A stretch of DNA of 64,000 nt from Dugong dugon (lineage: Eukaryota; Chordata; Mammalia; Sirenia; Dugongidae), in assembly GCA_030035585.1 (NCBI GenBank), contig CM057482.1, positions 48,527,501 through 48,591,500 on the forward strand, in the 5' to 3' direction. Made by a program: the position numbers and the translations under genes. The notes below the pieces were generated by a model. It made no database searches. It saw only the letters and a list, made by a program, of their open reading frames with translations, and had not been told where the DNA came from. This document shows, piece after piece, positions 35,901-46,900 of the stretch; the first letter of the stretch is position 1, and every line of letters starts with the position of its first letter.

Positions 35901-36704
35901 ACAAAGCCTAAAACTATAAAGTTCATAGGAGAAAAAATAGGACCAACACTTCAGGCCTTAATACACGGCATTAACAGGATACAAACCGTAACCATCAATG
36001 CACAAACCCCAATAGATAAGCTAGATAACTGGTATCTTCTAAAAATCAAACACCTATGCTCTTCAAAAGACTTCACCAAAAGAGTCAAAAGAGAACCTAC
36101 AGACTGGGAAAAAATTTTTGAACAGTACAAGTCAGACAAAGGTCTAATATCCATAATCTACAAGAAAATCCAACACCTCTACAATAAAAAGACAAATAAT
36201 CCTATTAAAAAATGGGCAAAGGAAATGAACAGACACTTCACCAAAGAAGACATTCAAATGGCCAACAGACACATGAGGAAATGCTCGCGATCACTAGCCA
36301 TTAGAGAAATGCAAATTAAAACCACAATGAGATACCATCTCACCCCGGCATTACTGGCACAAATCAAAAACACTGGAAATAACAAATGTTGGAGGGGCTG
36401 CGGGGAGATCGGAACTCTTATGCACTGCTGGTGGGAATGCAAAATGATACAACCATTTTGGAAAATGATATGGCGCTTCCTCAGAAAGCTAGAAATAGAC
36501 ATACCATTTGATCCGGCAATTCCACTCCTAGGAATATATCCTAGAGAAATGAGAGTTGTCACTCGAATAGACATATGCACACCTATGTTCATGGCAGCAT
36601 TGTTCATAATAGCAAAAAGATGGAAACAACCTAGATGCCCATCAACAGATGAATGGATAAACAAACTATGGTACATACACACAATGGAGTACTATGCAAA
36701 GTGA
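32991..36704 (+). pseudogene. L1 ORF2 (endonuclease / reverse transcriptase), broken
   Basis: Endonuclease domain opens L-N-V-N-G-L-N and continues to V-G-D-F-N-T, with a TAA where the family has Gln (L-stop-E-T-H, about 33113). The reverse-transcriptase part is open from 34184 to 35560 (458 codons) with F-A-D-D at 35093-35104, and a TGA follows G-K-G-K-K-P. The C-terminal part (35835-36704) has the Cys block C-W-R-G-C-G-E...C. Frameshifts: the A-run near 33172, near 33590, near 34090 and the A-run near 35830. Confidence 0.9.
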
Positions 36705-37994
36705 AAGAAAAATGATGAATCTGTGAACCATCTCATAACATGGATGAAACTGGAGGACATTATGCTGAGTGAAATAAGTCAATCACAAAAGGACAAATAT
36801 TGTATGAGACCTCCATTGTAAAAACCCATGAAAAAGTTCACACACAAAATGTAACAATCTTTGTTGGTTACCAGGGATGGGAGGGGTGGGGGGGAAATAC
36901 TAAACAGGCAATAGGTAAGTGGTATCTTGGGTGAAGGGTGAGACAGTACACAATACAGAGGAAACCAGCACAACTTGTACAAGGAAAGGTCATGGAAGCT
37001 CCATAGACACATCCAAACTCCCTTAGGGACTGAATTGCTGGGTGGAGGGCTGTTGGGACCATGGTCTCAGGAAACATCAAGCTCAGTTGGCATAACACAG
37101 TTATAAAAACAATGTTCGACATTCTACTTTGGTGAATAGCGTCTGGGGTCTTAAAAGCCTGTGAGCAGCATCTAAGATACTCCACTTGTCTCATCCCTTA
37201 GGGAGCAAAGGAGAAAGAAGAGAACAGGATACAAGGAAAAGATTAGTCCGAAGGACTAATGGACCACAGCTACCAAGGCCTCCACCGGACTGAGTCCAGT
37301 ATATCTAGATGGTGCCTGGCTACCACCTCTGACTGCTCTGACCAGGATCACAGGGTTCTGGACAGAGCTGGAGAAGGATGTAGAACAAAATTCTAACTCA
37401 CAAAAAAAAAGACCAGATTTACTGGCCTAAAGGAGACTGGAGAAACCCCGAGAGTATGGTCCCCAGACACCCTTTTAACTAAGTGGTGAAGTTATCTCCG
37501 AGGTTCACCATTCAGCCTGGGAGTGGACACCCCCGTAAAACCAAATGAGACTAACGAGGTACAGGAGTCCAGTGACAAGGGCCAGAAGGCAGAAGGGGAC
37601 AAGGAAGCTGGTGATAGGGAACCCAAGGTTGAGTAAGGATATTGTTGATGTTTTGTGAGATTGTCAACCATTTTCATAGGGCAACATTTGTAGTAACTGT
37701 TAAATGAGAAACTATTTTGTTCCATAAGCCTTCATGTTAAGTGAGAATAACAGCACAATTGGAAGAGCATAGTCGATGTCACTGAACTGTGCATGTAGAA
37801 ATTTTTGAAATGGTGTATCTTTCGCTATGTGTATTTTAACCAAAAAAAAAAAAAAGGTTGAGAAGTTAGAGGGTTGACATGTTGTGGGGTTGTTAACCAA
37901 TGTCATAAAACAATATGTGTACTACTGTTTCATGAGAAACTATTTGTTCTGTAAGCCTTCACCTGAAATACAATTAAAAAATAAAATAAGATAA
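36705..37994 (+). other. L1 3' UTR with duplicated tail unit
   Basis: Two related units, about 37640-37745 and 37873-37975 (ttgttaacca...aacaatatgt...gagaaactattt...ccttca), are separated by an A14 tract at 37842-37855. The same structure occurs at 28185-28518. Confidence 0.8.
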
Positions 37995-38440
37995 AATGCA
38001 GAAACACAATGGAGCGTAAAAGCTAATTTTCGGCCCCGAGACATGCAGGTGGAGGGTGAGCTCTGAGCACAGGAGCAATCGCTTTTCTCGAAATCTTCAT
38101 ATGGGGACAATTCATAATGTATCAAGGGCGCCTTTTGCTTTTTTCTCACCAGCCCTCAAATATTAAACTATCTGGTGCCAGAATAACCATGTTCAGTTTA
38201 GATAAATTCTGGGAATGGTACCAGTCAAGGCCAAGGGCCCAGAGCAAGCAGCTCCTTAGAGGTCAAGAACCAGAGCTGAGAAGCCATGTTAGGACACCAA
38301 CCCTGCAGCCAGCATGTTGTCGTGTACGTGGATCATAAATGATGGGGGCAAGGGGCCTCCTGAATATGGTGGAGATAGCTTCCCTGGACCTGAACTGTGG
38401 AAAAGAAAAACGGAATCATCTTGTCCTATCAGACACAGAC

Positions 38441-38869
38441 GGTCCCTGGGTGGGGCAGACGGTATGCTGTTGGCTATTAACTGAAAGATTGGTGGTTCAA
38501 ATCCGTCAAGCAGCATTGTGAAAGAAAGGCCTACTGATTTACTTCCGTAAGATTTAAAAAAAAAAAAAGCCATTGCCATTGGGTTGATCACTGACTCATG
38601 GTGACTGACTCCCATGTTTTAGAGCTGAATTGCTCCCTAGGGTTTTCTTGGCTGTAATCTTTACAGAAGCAGATCACCAGGCCTTTCATCTGTGGTGCCA
38701 CTGGGTGGGTTCAAACTGCCAACCTTTAGGTTAGCAGATGGGTGCAAATCGTTGGTGCCACTCAGGGTCCATAAGATTACAGCCATTGAAACCCTCAATG
38801 AGTGCAGTTCTACTCTGAAACATATGGGGTCTCCATGAGTCAGAATTGACTCTACAGCAACGAGTTGGC
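38441..38869 (+). mobile_element. AfroSINE split by a second AfroSINE
   Basis: Plus-strand SINE head (ggtccctgggtggggcag) to 38554; resumes at 38772 with taagattacagccattgaaa and ends near acagcaacgagttgg. Confidence 0.88.
38555..38771 (-). mobile_element. AfroSINE nested within an AfroSINE
   Basis: Minus-strand copy starting with an A-run (complement of a T-rich tail) and ending ccactcagggtcc. Duplication TAAGATT at 38548-38554 and 38772-38778 inside the host SINE. Confidence 0.88.
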
Positions 38870-39198
38870 TGAGCAGAAGCAGAAGCAACAGGTTAACCTG
38901 CATTGACACAGGAGCTGTGTGGGGAGTAAAAACAGCAACCTCACTAGCACATACCTTGGAAGATGTCGAGTAAACTAGGCTCTAGCCTAGCCCAGGAAGC
39001 AGCAGACTGGAAGGTCCCCCAAATCCTTCTTTCCTGATCCTATGCACACTTAATGTTTTATTTCCAAAAGGCACCTCAGTGAGGGGAAGAGGGAAAGAGA
39101 GCGTGAATTGTAGCCACTGAGTAAAGTTGCCTTTCCCCTGTAATCAGTATGACTTTGTGTAAACCCACCTCCTGTATAGTTGGTTTATTTCCTGGGTG

Positions 39199-39336
39199 GA
39201 GCCCTGGTGAGGCAGTGTTTAAGAGAGCAGCTACTAACCGAAAGGTTGACAGTTTGAATCCACCAGCCACTGCTAGGAAACCGTATGGGGCTCTGTCCTG
39301 TAGTGTCACTGGGTCGGAATCTCAACAACGCGTTTT
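39199..39336 (+). mobile_element. AfroSINE, short form
   Basis: Head gagccctggtgaggcagtg, tail agtgtcactgggtcggaatc. Diverged 3' end. Confidence 0.85.
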
Positions 39337-39339
39337 AAA

Positions 39340-39875
39340 GTGAGGATGACTTTTGAGGAAAGCACCCACCTGGTTAGGGTCACGGGCAATGGTTGGCAGA
39401 GGAACTGCTCTTTAAGGATGAATTGGAAGGGGTCAGGTGGAAGTTAAAGCGGTGAGGGAAGGCTAGAAATCCTTCCTACCGAGTGTTATATCCTAAGCCA
39501 CCAGCACCTAGGAGCATTCGGTTCTCCCCACAGAACGTGCGTTTTATCAAGATCCTCTGGAATTCATAGGGCATTAGTTTGAAAAGCACTGGTTTAGGGT
39601 CAAACTGAGGAAATCTAAAGCTAAGATCTCCTAGGCCCAAGTTCTATCTGCTTTTCAAAGCTGTTCTGAATGCTCTGCCCAATTCTTGTCTTTTCCTACT
39701 GTGCTGAGGTTTAGTATACCGTTTCTCGTGGTTGTCTTCCCAGCTGCACTGTCAGCTGCTGAAAGCAGAGTTCCTCCATGTTCCAGGCATCTGGTATATG
39801 CCTTACAAGGACCCGTGTGGTACTGAAGAGCGTTACTGGCTGATCAACAATCACTGACAACTGTTTGGGGGACTA
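39340..39875. other. Intergenic upstream of the SNRPA1 3' end, nothing recognised
   Basis: Unique-looking sequence with no feature I can name. Confidence 0.4.
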
Positions 39876-39877
39876 CT

Positions 39878-40040
39878 TAGAAGAATGTTTCTCACATTTA
39901 AAATCCACCAGGGAGCTTAAAAAAAAAAATTCCAAGCTAAAGAAGTCAGAATACCTAGTGGGGAGCCCAAGGCAGTGGTATTTAAAAATCCTTCCCACTA
40001 ATTCTAATGTTCACTCAGGGTTAAGGAACCACTAATTAAG
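39878..40040. mobile_element. MER5-type hAT element
   Basis: gtttctcacatttaaaatcc...gcagtggtatttaaaaatcc...attctaatgttcactcagg...aaccacta follows the MER5 layout with near-palindromic ends. Confidence 0.6.
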
Positions 40041-40504
40041 GTGATGGAAATCACTGACTCTGGGTGGAGAAACTGTAGAACAGTGAAGGCCAGATGGGAA
40101 AAGGTGGATGGACAGCTCAGGTTTACCCCTCCTGTCCACCCCGCCACAGCACCTCATTTTTTAGATTAGCTTAAATTGGCCATAACACGTGAAGAATGGA
40201 ATAAAATGTTTAGGAGCTATGAGGAAATCGGGCCTCAGTCTGTCCACCAGGGAAGCCACAGTCCCCCACCATGTTCTAAAAAGTTGGAAAATGCTGTTCC
40301 TCTGCTCATAGTTCATCCCGACAAGCAGAAGTCACATTTGCAAATCAGTAATTTATTAATTTGCATGATGTTTTTATGTAGGGTTAAAGGAAAAGGTCAA
40401 AGGATGCTGACTAATGGAAGTCCTGAGGCCTGGCTGCTTTTAATGGGGCTCACTGTTACTCTGTACAGAAAACATGCACTAAAGAGACAATCACTGGCAG
40501 CAAA

Positions 40505-40865
40505 ACAAATAATCTTGCATTTTATTAAGAATTTTAAAATCTAAACAATTCCGAGAGCACTACCTAAGACCACCATCCCACCCTCCCAACTTAAAAACCA
40601 CCATACACCGCGCTGCAAACACTCCATGGTGGGATGCAGCTTGACAGCATAGTGAATGTCCTTTAATTTTACTGTTCGTAGAAAACTGGCATTTAGATTT
40701 CAAAATTTACACTACAAAATGACCAGCAAGTTTTAAGCATTCCATCAACGCTTATGAATTCCACTTTGCAGACACAAATAAGGAGATTATTCCATGTTCA
40801 AAAAGCAAGACTTGTCCCCAGATGGCATCATTCCACATCCTATAGACGTCCAGGCCACACTGTGC
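40505..40865 (-). other. SNRPA1: SNRPA1 3' UTR with AATAAA signal
   Basis: About 360 nt after the stop. A canonical AATAAA lies on the minus strand at 40526-40521, so cleavage is expected near 40505. The exact end is inferred. Confidence 0.65.
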
Positions 40866-40924
40866 TCAAGACCCATTTGTGACTGTGTCTTCCTCCATCT
40901 CCTCTTCACCATCGTCAGTGGGCC
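40866..40924 (-). CDS. SNRPA1: SNRPA1 exon 9 coding part
   Basis: Acceptor TTTAG ends at 40925. Encodes the acidic tail [19 protein letters not shown] and stop TGA at 40868-40866. This matches the known C-terminus, so the 7.9-kb final intron is well supported. Confidence 0.96.
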
Positions 40925-43900
40925 CTAAAGAAACACAATCAGAAGTCACGTCGGTGTCAGATAATTTGTTTGCTGGATGTGAGTGCTCACTGTGTGAGGC
41001 TGTCGCGTACCAGGCCCCAGACCACACACAAACAAAAAGAGCCCCTGTGCTCCACGACTTTACAGTCTGGAGATGGCCTGTCTTCTAGTTATTGGAAGGG
41101 ATGGTCAATTTCTAAGAAAGCGGTCACAAAAGGGTTTTCTGAATGTCTGAACTGTTGCCTACCGTTGTAACCCCCTCTGGTGTGTAATGCATTTTCGTGA
41201 GGGTAAAAATGTAAACTCTGTTTTGTTGTTGCCGCTATCATAGGCAAAGAAACTGGGAACATGCACTCAAAAAACATCTGGGCACCTACTATTTGCCAGA
41301 TGCTGAGAAAATGCAATAATTTCATTGTCTTTGTAAATTAGGGAGATACGGCAACCACCACCAAAAGGTCATTAAATTTGTTCAACAGTTTACTGCAGAC
41401 ATTTTAGTCAATGTATTCTGAAAAAGAAATCTGTTTTAACCCTGTTTGGAAAAATTACTCAGGTTTAAGCCTGCTGTTTTTATGGTTATGTCAGTGGCGT
41501 TAGACCCAAACATACAAATTATAGACAGTACGAAGAAATGCTACTTGGAAGCCTATCAAATAGACCACCAAGAACGATATTCTACCTTCCTTTCCCCAAC
41601 GTGCTTTCAGACTAAAATTTAAAATCGCAAGAAGCTCCAAGGCTCAAACAAACCATTACAGTGGAAGCAAATTAATTCAATAATTCTGTCATACTAGAGT
41701 CAGAAGCAGCAAATTTGATATCATACCTCCCCTCCTCCAACCTCTGGCAGCACTGAACCTTAAAAGCCTTCAGTAGATTTCTAATGTTCTCAAGACTGAA
41801 GACCGTACCTAATCCTTCAAGTGCCCTACTGCCCTGCATGGCCTGATGAGTGCTTACTCTCTGTAGTCTCCATGTTCTTTTCTGCCTTCAGCTTCATCCA
41901 TCCTGGCCCTCATCCACCTCTTCCTGTGACTATAGGTTTGCTGTCCAGCCCCATTCACCTAGAAGATCTCTTGCCTTTGTCTATTTCTGCTGTTCTCAAA
42001 CTTTTTAGTGTTGGGACCCAATGACCTTTTGTTTATGTGGATTACACTTAGCTCTACAAATTTACTGTATGAGAAATTAAAGCTGAGAATTAAAAAAACA
42101 AAACCAACTAGCAACTCATTAAAATGATGTATTTTTTAATAAAACTTAACAATACAGTGAGAAGACTAGCATTTTATATTTTTGCATTCTCTATAATGTC
42201 TGACTTAGCAGTCACCTGATTTCTCATACTGGCTTCAGTATTTCACCCATTGCAGTATATAGTTTTGTTTGAAGGATATGAAGAAATTCTGACCTCACAG
42301 GATATGAAGGTAGAAGAGGGAGGAGTATTTTATTGGCTTTGCATATAATTGTGGATATCCTTTCTTGTTACTATGCCAAAGCTTGAAAAGTGGTAGTTTC
42401 TTAAAAGTTAGTTTGCAATGTGGTGTCTGAAACCCTATTAACAAACTTCTTGAATTACCTTACTTGAAAGTCCATTGGTTTATCTTGTAATCTTGTACTT
42501 TAAATGGCTCTTTTACCCATGCATGACACGACATAAAAAGATTGTACTCATTATGCCACCACTGATCCCCTCAGGAAAGCCTGCGTACTGGGGCACTGCC
42601 AAGGCCACAGTGGTGGAAACGATTTTCGAAACTATAATTTTTGTCTGAAATCTTGAGTTTTACCATTGGCAATAAGTACTGTCAGCTGTTTTCCTTGAAA
42701 TGATAGGCTAACTTCAATCATGTTCAAGAAAATATCTGCTCCTCAAATGAAACAACTGCACAGGTGCTTTCCACGGAGACAACCATCCAACTCAGGTACA
42801 CACAAGTCCATGCTTCATGTCAACCTCCCATTCTGCCACCAGAATATCAAGATATTAAATATCTTGATATTACTTAATAAAATTAATGATTTTTACTGTA
42901 TCATCAAGGACGTTCTTAAGTAAAACAGGTACATGTTTTACTTGTGCTACAGTGCTATCGGAATCCCTGAGTGGTGCAAATGGTGAGCGCACTCAGCTGC
43001 TAACTGAAATATTTGAATTCACCCACAGGCACCTTGGAAGAAAGGGCTGATGATCTATTTCCAAAAAGTGAGCAATGAAGCCCTAAGGAGCCCAGTTCTG
43101 CTCTGACATACGGGGTCACCGTGAGTCAGAGTGGACAAAGGTAACTGGTGGTGGCGGTGGATGGTGCCAGCAGTTTTACCTACTGTTGTTCTGCATCATT
43201 AGGACAAATGTTAATGCAATTTAAAAAGCAACTAACGTCTTAGTGTTATTATGAAAACACAGACAATCCTGACTTAGGATGTATTCGAGTTATGATGAAC
43301 AGCACTTATGACCGTCCTGTTTTTGGGTACATCTTATCGTTAGTAATACGTACTACGTTGGAGGAGCCCCAGCAGCACAATGGTTAAGTGCTTGGCTGCT
43401 AACTGAAAGGTCGGTGGTTTGAACCCATCAGCAGCTCTGCTGGAGAAAGACGTGGCAGTCCGCTTCTATGAAGATTTACAGCCCTAGAAACTCTACAGGG
43501 CAATTTTACTCTGTCCTACAGGGTGGTTATGAGTCAGAACTGACTGGACAACAATGGGTTTGGATTTTTTTGGTTTAATCATTCCCAGATGTTCACTTGC
43601 TGACAAATAAAATTGGATTTATAAAGATACTGATAATAAAAGGCAGTAATAGAGAACTTAAAAAAAAAAAGGCATTTGATTTACATCAGAACTAACTTAT
43701 GATGTTGTAAGTCAGGGACTCCTGTAGTGTGGACCACATTGTGAGAACCACTGGTCTAATTAATGCTTTACTCAATGTGGAGTGAAGAATTAACTAACTT
43801 TACTCAAAGAATGTCTTGCTTTTGTCCTTGGTTCCTGAGAGGTAACCTCTAAAGCCCTTGGAATTTCCCCAGTGACTGGAGTCTCTGTTATTCATGGTGG

Positions 43901-46900
43901 GCTCTGAGGAGAGGCTCATGACGGGGGCTGGCCACACCAGAAAGACCTACCAAGTGATAAGAGCTGACCTTGCTCCAGGGCGGGGAAGGGAGGGGGCAGG
44001 GCTGGAGACTGAGTTCAATCCCATGGCTAAAGATGTAATCAATCGTGCCTACGCAATGAAACCCCAGGAAAAGCTCGGGACACCAAAGTTCAGGTGAGCT
44101 TCCCAGATTCTCCGTGTGCCAGGAGCGTGATGCGCCCTGGCTCCAAGGGGAGAGGACACAGAAGCTTCATGTTTGGGACCACCCCCACCCTGAAACCTCA
44201 CCCTATGCATCTCTTGTTCTGTATCCTTTTTGGTATCATAAAATTAAAATCCTAAGCATAGTGCTTTCCTGAGTTCTGGGAATCGTTCTAATAAATTATG
44301 GAACCTGAAAGGGCAGTGGGAATACCCGACTTTGTAGTCAGAAGTAAGGGTGGCCTTGGGAACCCCTGAGCTTGCAGCTGGTGTCTGAAGTCCTGGGCAG
44401 ATCTGCAGTCTGGAAGACTGTGCCCTTTATCTGTGAAATTCGGCCTAACTCTGGGTAGTTGGTGCCAGAAGTCACCTGCACTCATTTTAAACTCTGATTA
44501 CACCTTATTTTCCCAGAGATGCTTTCCCTGAGCCGCCAGTCTAGGCAGAGGTCTCCAGTTACATTCAAATAAAAAAAGTTGTAATAAACTTTTATTTGAG
44601 CATTTTTTAACTATTATGTTCTTGGAGGGCCTCGGTGATGCAAACAGTTTACCTACTCATCTGCTCACTGAAAGGTTGAAATCTACCCAGAGGCACCTCA
44701 GAAGAGAGGCCTGGAGATCTACTTCTGAAAAATCAGCTACTGAAACCTCTACAGAGCACAGCTCTACTCTGACGCACATGGGGTTGCCATGAATCGGAAG
44801 TGACTTGACAGCAGCTGGTTTGATGCTGTTCCCAGTGCCCAACATGCTGCCTGACACGAAGCAGGCACTGAAATATTTAGAACAGCTAACATCTGTCAAA
44901 ACCCCACAGTGTGAGACCCTGGGCTAAGCACCATATACATGCAGTATTTCATTTAGTCCACCCAACCATCTTTTGAGGTTGGTACTATCATCATCCCCAC
45001 CACTCGTCTGTCAGTTTGTCCTACTGTGGTGGCTTGCATGTTGCTGTGATGCTGGAAGCTATGCCACCGGTATTTCAAATACCAGCAGGGTCACCCACAG
45101 TGGACAGGTTTCACTGGCGCTTCCAGACTAAGAAGGAGGACCTGGCGATCTACTTCTTAAAAAAAACAAAAACAAAAAACTGGCCAGTGAAAACCTTATG
45201 AATAGCAGTGGGACACTGTCTGATACACTGCCGGAAGATGAACCCCTCAGGTTGGAAGGCATGACTAGGGAAGAGCTGCCTTCTCAAAGTAGAGCTAACC
45301 TTAATGACATGGAATCAAGCTTCCAGGACCTTCATTTGCTGATGTGGTACAACTCAAAATGAGAATAGCTGCAAACATCCATTAATAATCGGAACGTGGA
45401 ATGTATGAAGTATGAATCTAGGAAAATTGGAAGTCGTCAAAAATGAAATGGAACGCATAAAGATTAACATCCTAGGCATTAGTGAGCTGAAATGGACTGG
45501 TATTAGCCATTCTGAATCAGACAGTCATACAGTCTACTGTGCTGGGAATGACAAACTGAAGAGGAACAGCAATGAACATTTCAAGATCTATCCTGAAGTG
45601 TCAGTGATAGGTCAGTGATAGGATAATATCCATACGCCTACAAGGAAGACCAGTTAATACGACTATTATTCAAATTTACACACCAACCAATAAGACCAAG
45701 GATAAAGAAATCGAAAATTTTTACCAACTCCTGCAGTCTAAAATTGATCAAACATGCAATCAACATGCACTGATAATTACTGGTGATTGGATGCGAAAGT
45801 AGGGAACAAGGACTGGCAGCTGGAAAATATGGCCTTGGTGACAGAAACGATGCTGGAGATCACGTGACAGAATTCTGTAAGACCAACAACTTACTCATTA
45901 CAAACACCTTTTTTCAACAACATAAATGGCGACTATACATATGGACCTTGCTGGATGGAATAATCAAATCGACTACCTTTGTGGAAACGGACTATGGAGA
46001 AGCTCAATACCATCAGTCAGAACAAGGCCAGGGGCAAACTGTGGGAAAGACCATCAATTGCTCAAATTCAAGTTGAAACTGAAGAAAATTAAAACAAATC
46101 GATGAGAGCTAAAGTACTATCTTGAGTATATCCTACCTGAATTTAGAGACCATCTCAAGAATAGATTTGAGGTACTGTAACACAAATGACTGAAGACCAG
46201 ATGAGTTGTGGGAAAACATCGAGGAAATCACATATGAAGAAAGCAAGGGTCATTGAAAAGACAGAAAAAAAGAAAGGATCAAAACAGATGTCAGAAGAGA
46301 CTCTGAAACTTGCTCTTGAACATCGAATAGCTAAAGCAAACAGGAGAAATGATGACATAAAAGAGCTGAACAGAAGATTTCAAAGGGCAGTTCGAGAAGA
46401 GAAAGTAAAATATGATAATGATATATGCAAAGACCTGGAGTTAGAAAACCAAAAGGGAAGAACATGCTCAGCATTTCTCAGGCTGAAAGAACTGAAGAAA
46501 AAATTTAAGCCTCAAGTTGCAATATTGAAGGATTTTATGGGGAAAATACTGAATGATGCAGGAAGCATCAAAAGAAGATGGAACAAATACAGTCACTGTA
46601 ACAAAAAGAACTGGCCAATGTTCAACCATTTCAGGAGGCAGCATATGACCAAGAATCAATGATACTGAAGGAAGAAGTCCAAGCTCAAGCTACACCGAAG
46701 CCACTGGTGAAAAAGAAGGCTCCAGGAATTGATGGAATATCAATCGAGATGTTTCAACAAACAGATGTAGCACTGGAGGTGCCCACTCATCTATACCAAT
46801 GAATCTGGAACACAACTACGTGGCCAACCAACGGGAAAAGGTCCATACTTGTGCCCATTCCAAAGAACGGTGAGCCAACAGAGTAAGAAAATTATCAAAC

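Larger units (their letters stand above)
29622..37994 (+). mobile_element. Full-length L1 retrotransposon, 8.4 kb, decayed ORFs
   Basis: Bounded by a perfect 12-bp duplication AATGCAGAAACA (29610-29621, 37995-38006) and an A-rich 3' end, so a complete insertion. Order: GC-richer 5' UTR with two about 283-bp monomer-like units (29937-30490), ORF1 region (31366-32601), ORF2 region (32991-36704), 3' UTR (36705-37994) with internal A14. Each ORF has stops and frameshifts, so it cannot move autonomously. Lies between the two host genes, antisense to them. Confidence 0.93.

Noticed and set aside
40176-40544. 122-codon plus-strand open frame
   Set aside because: Antisense to the SNRPA1 3' end and intergenic DNA; no homology recognised.
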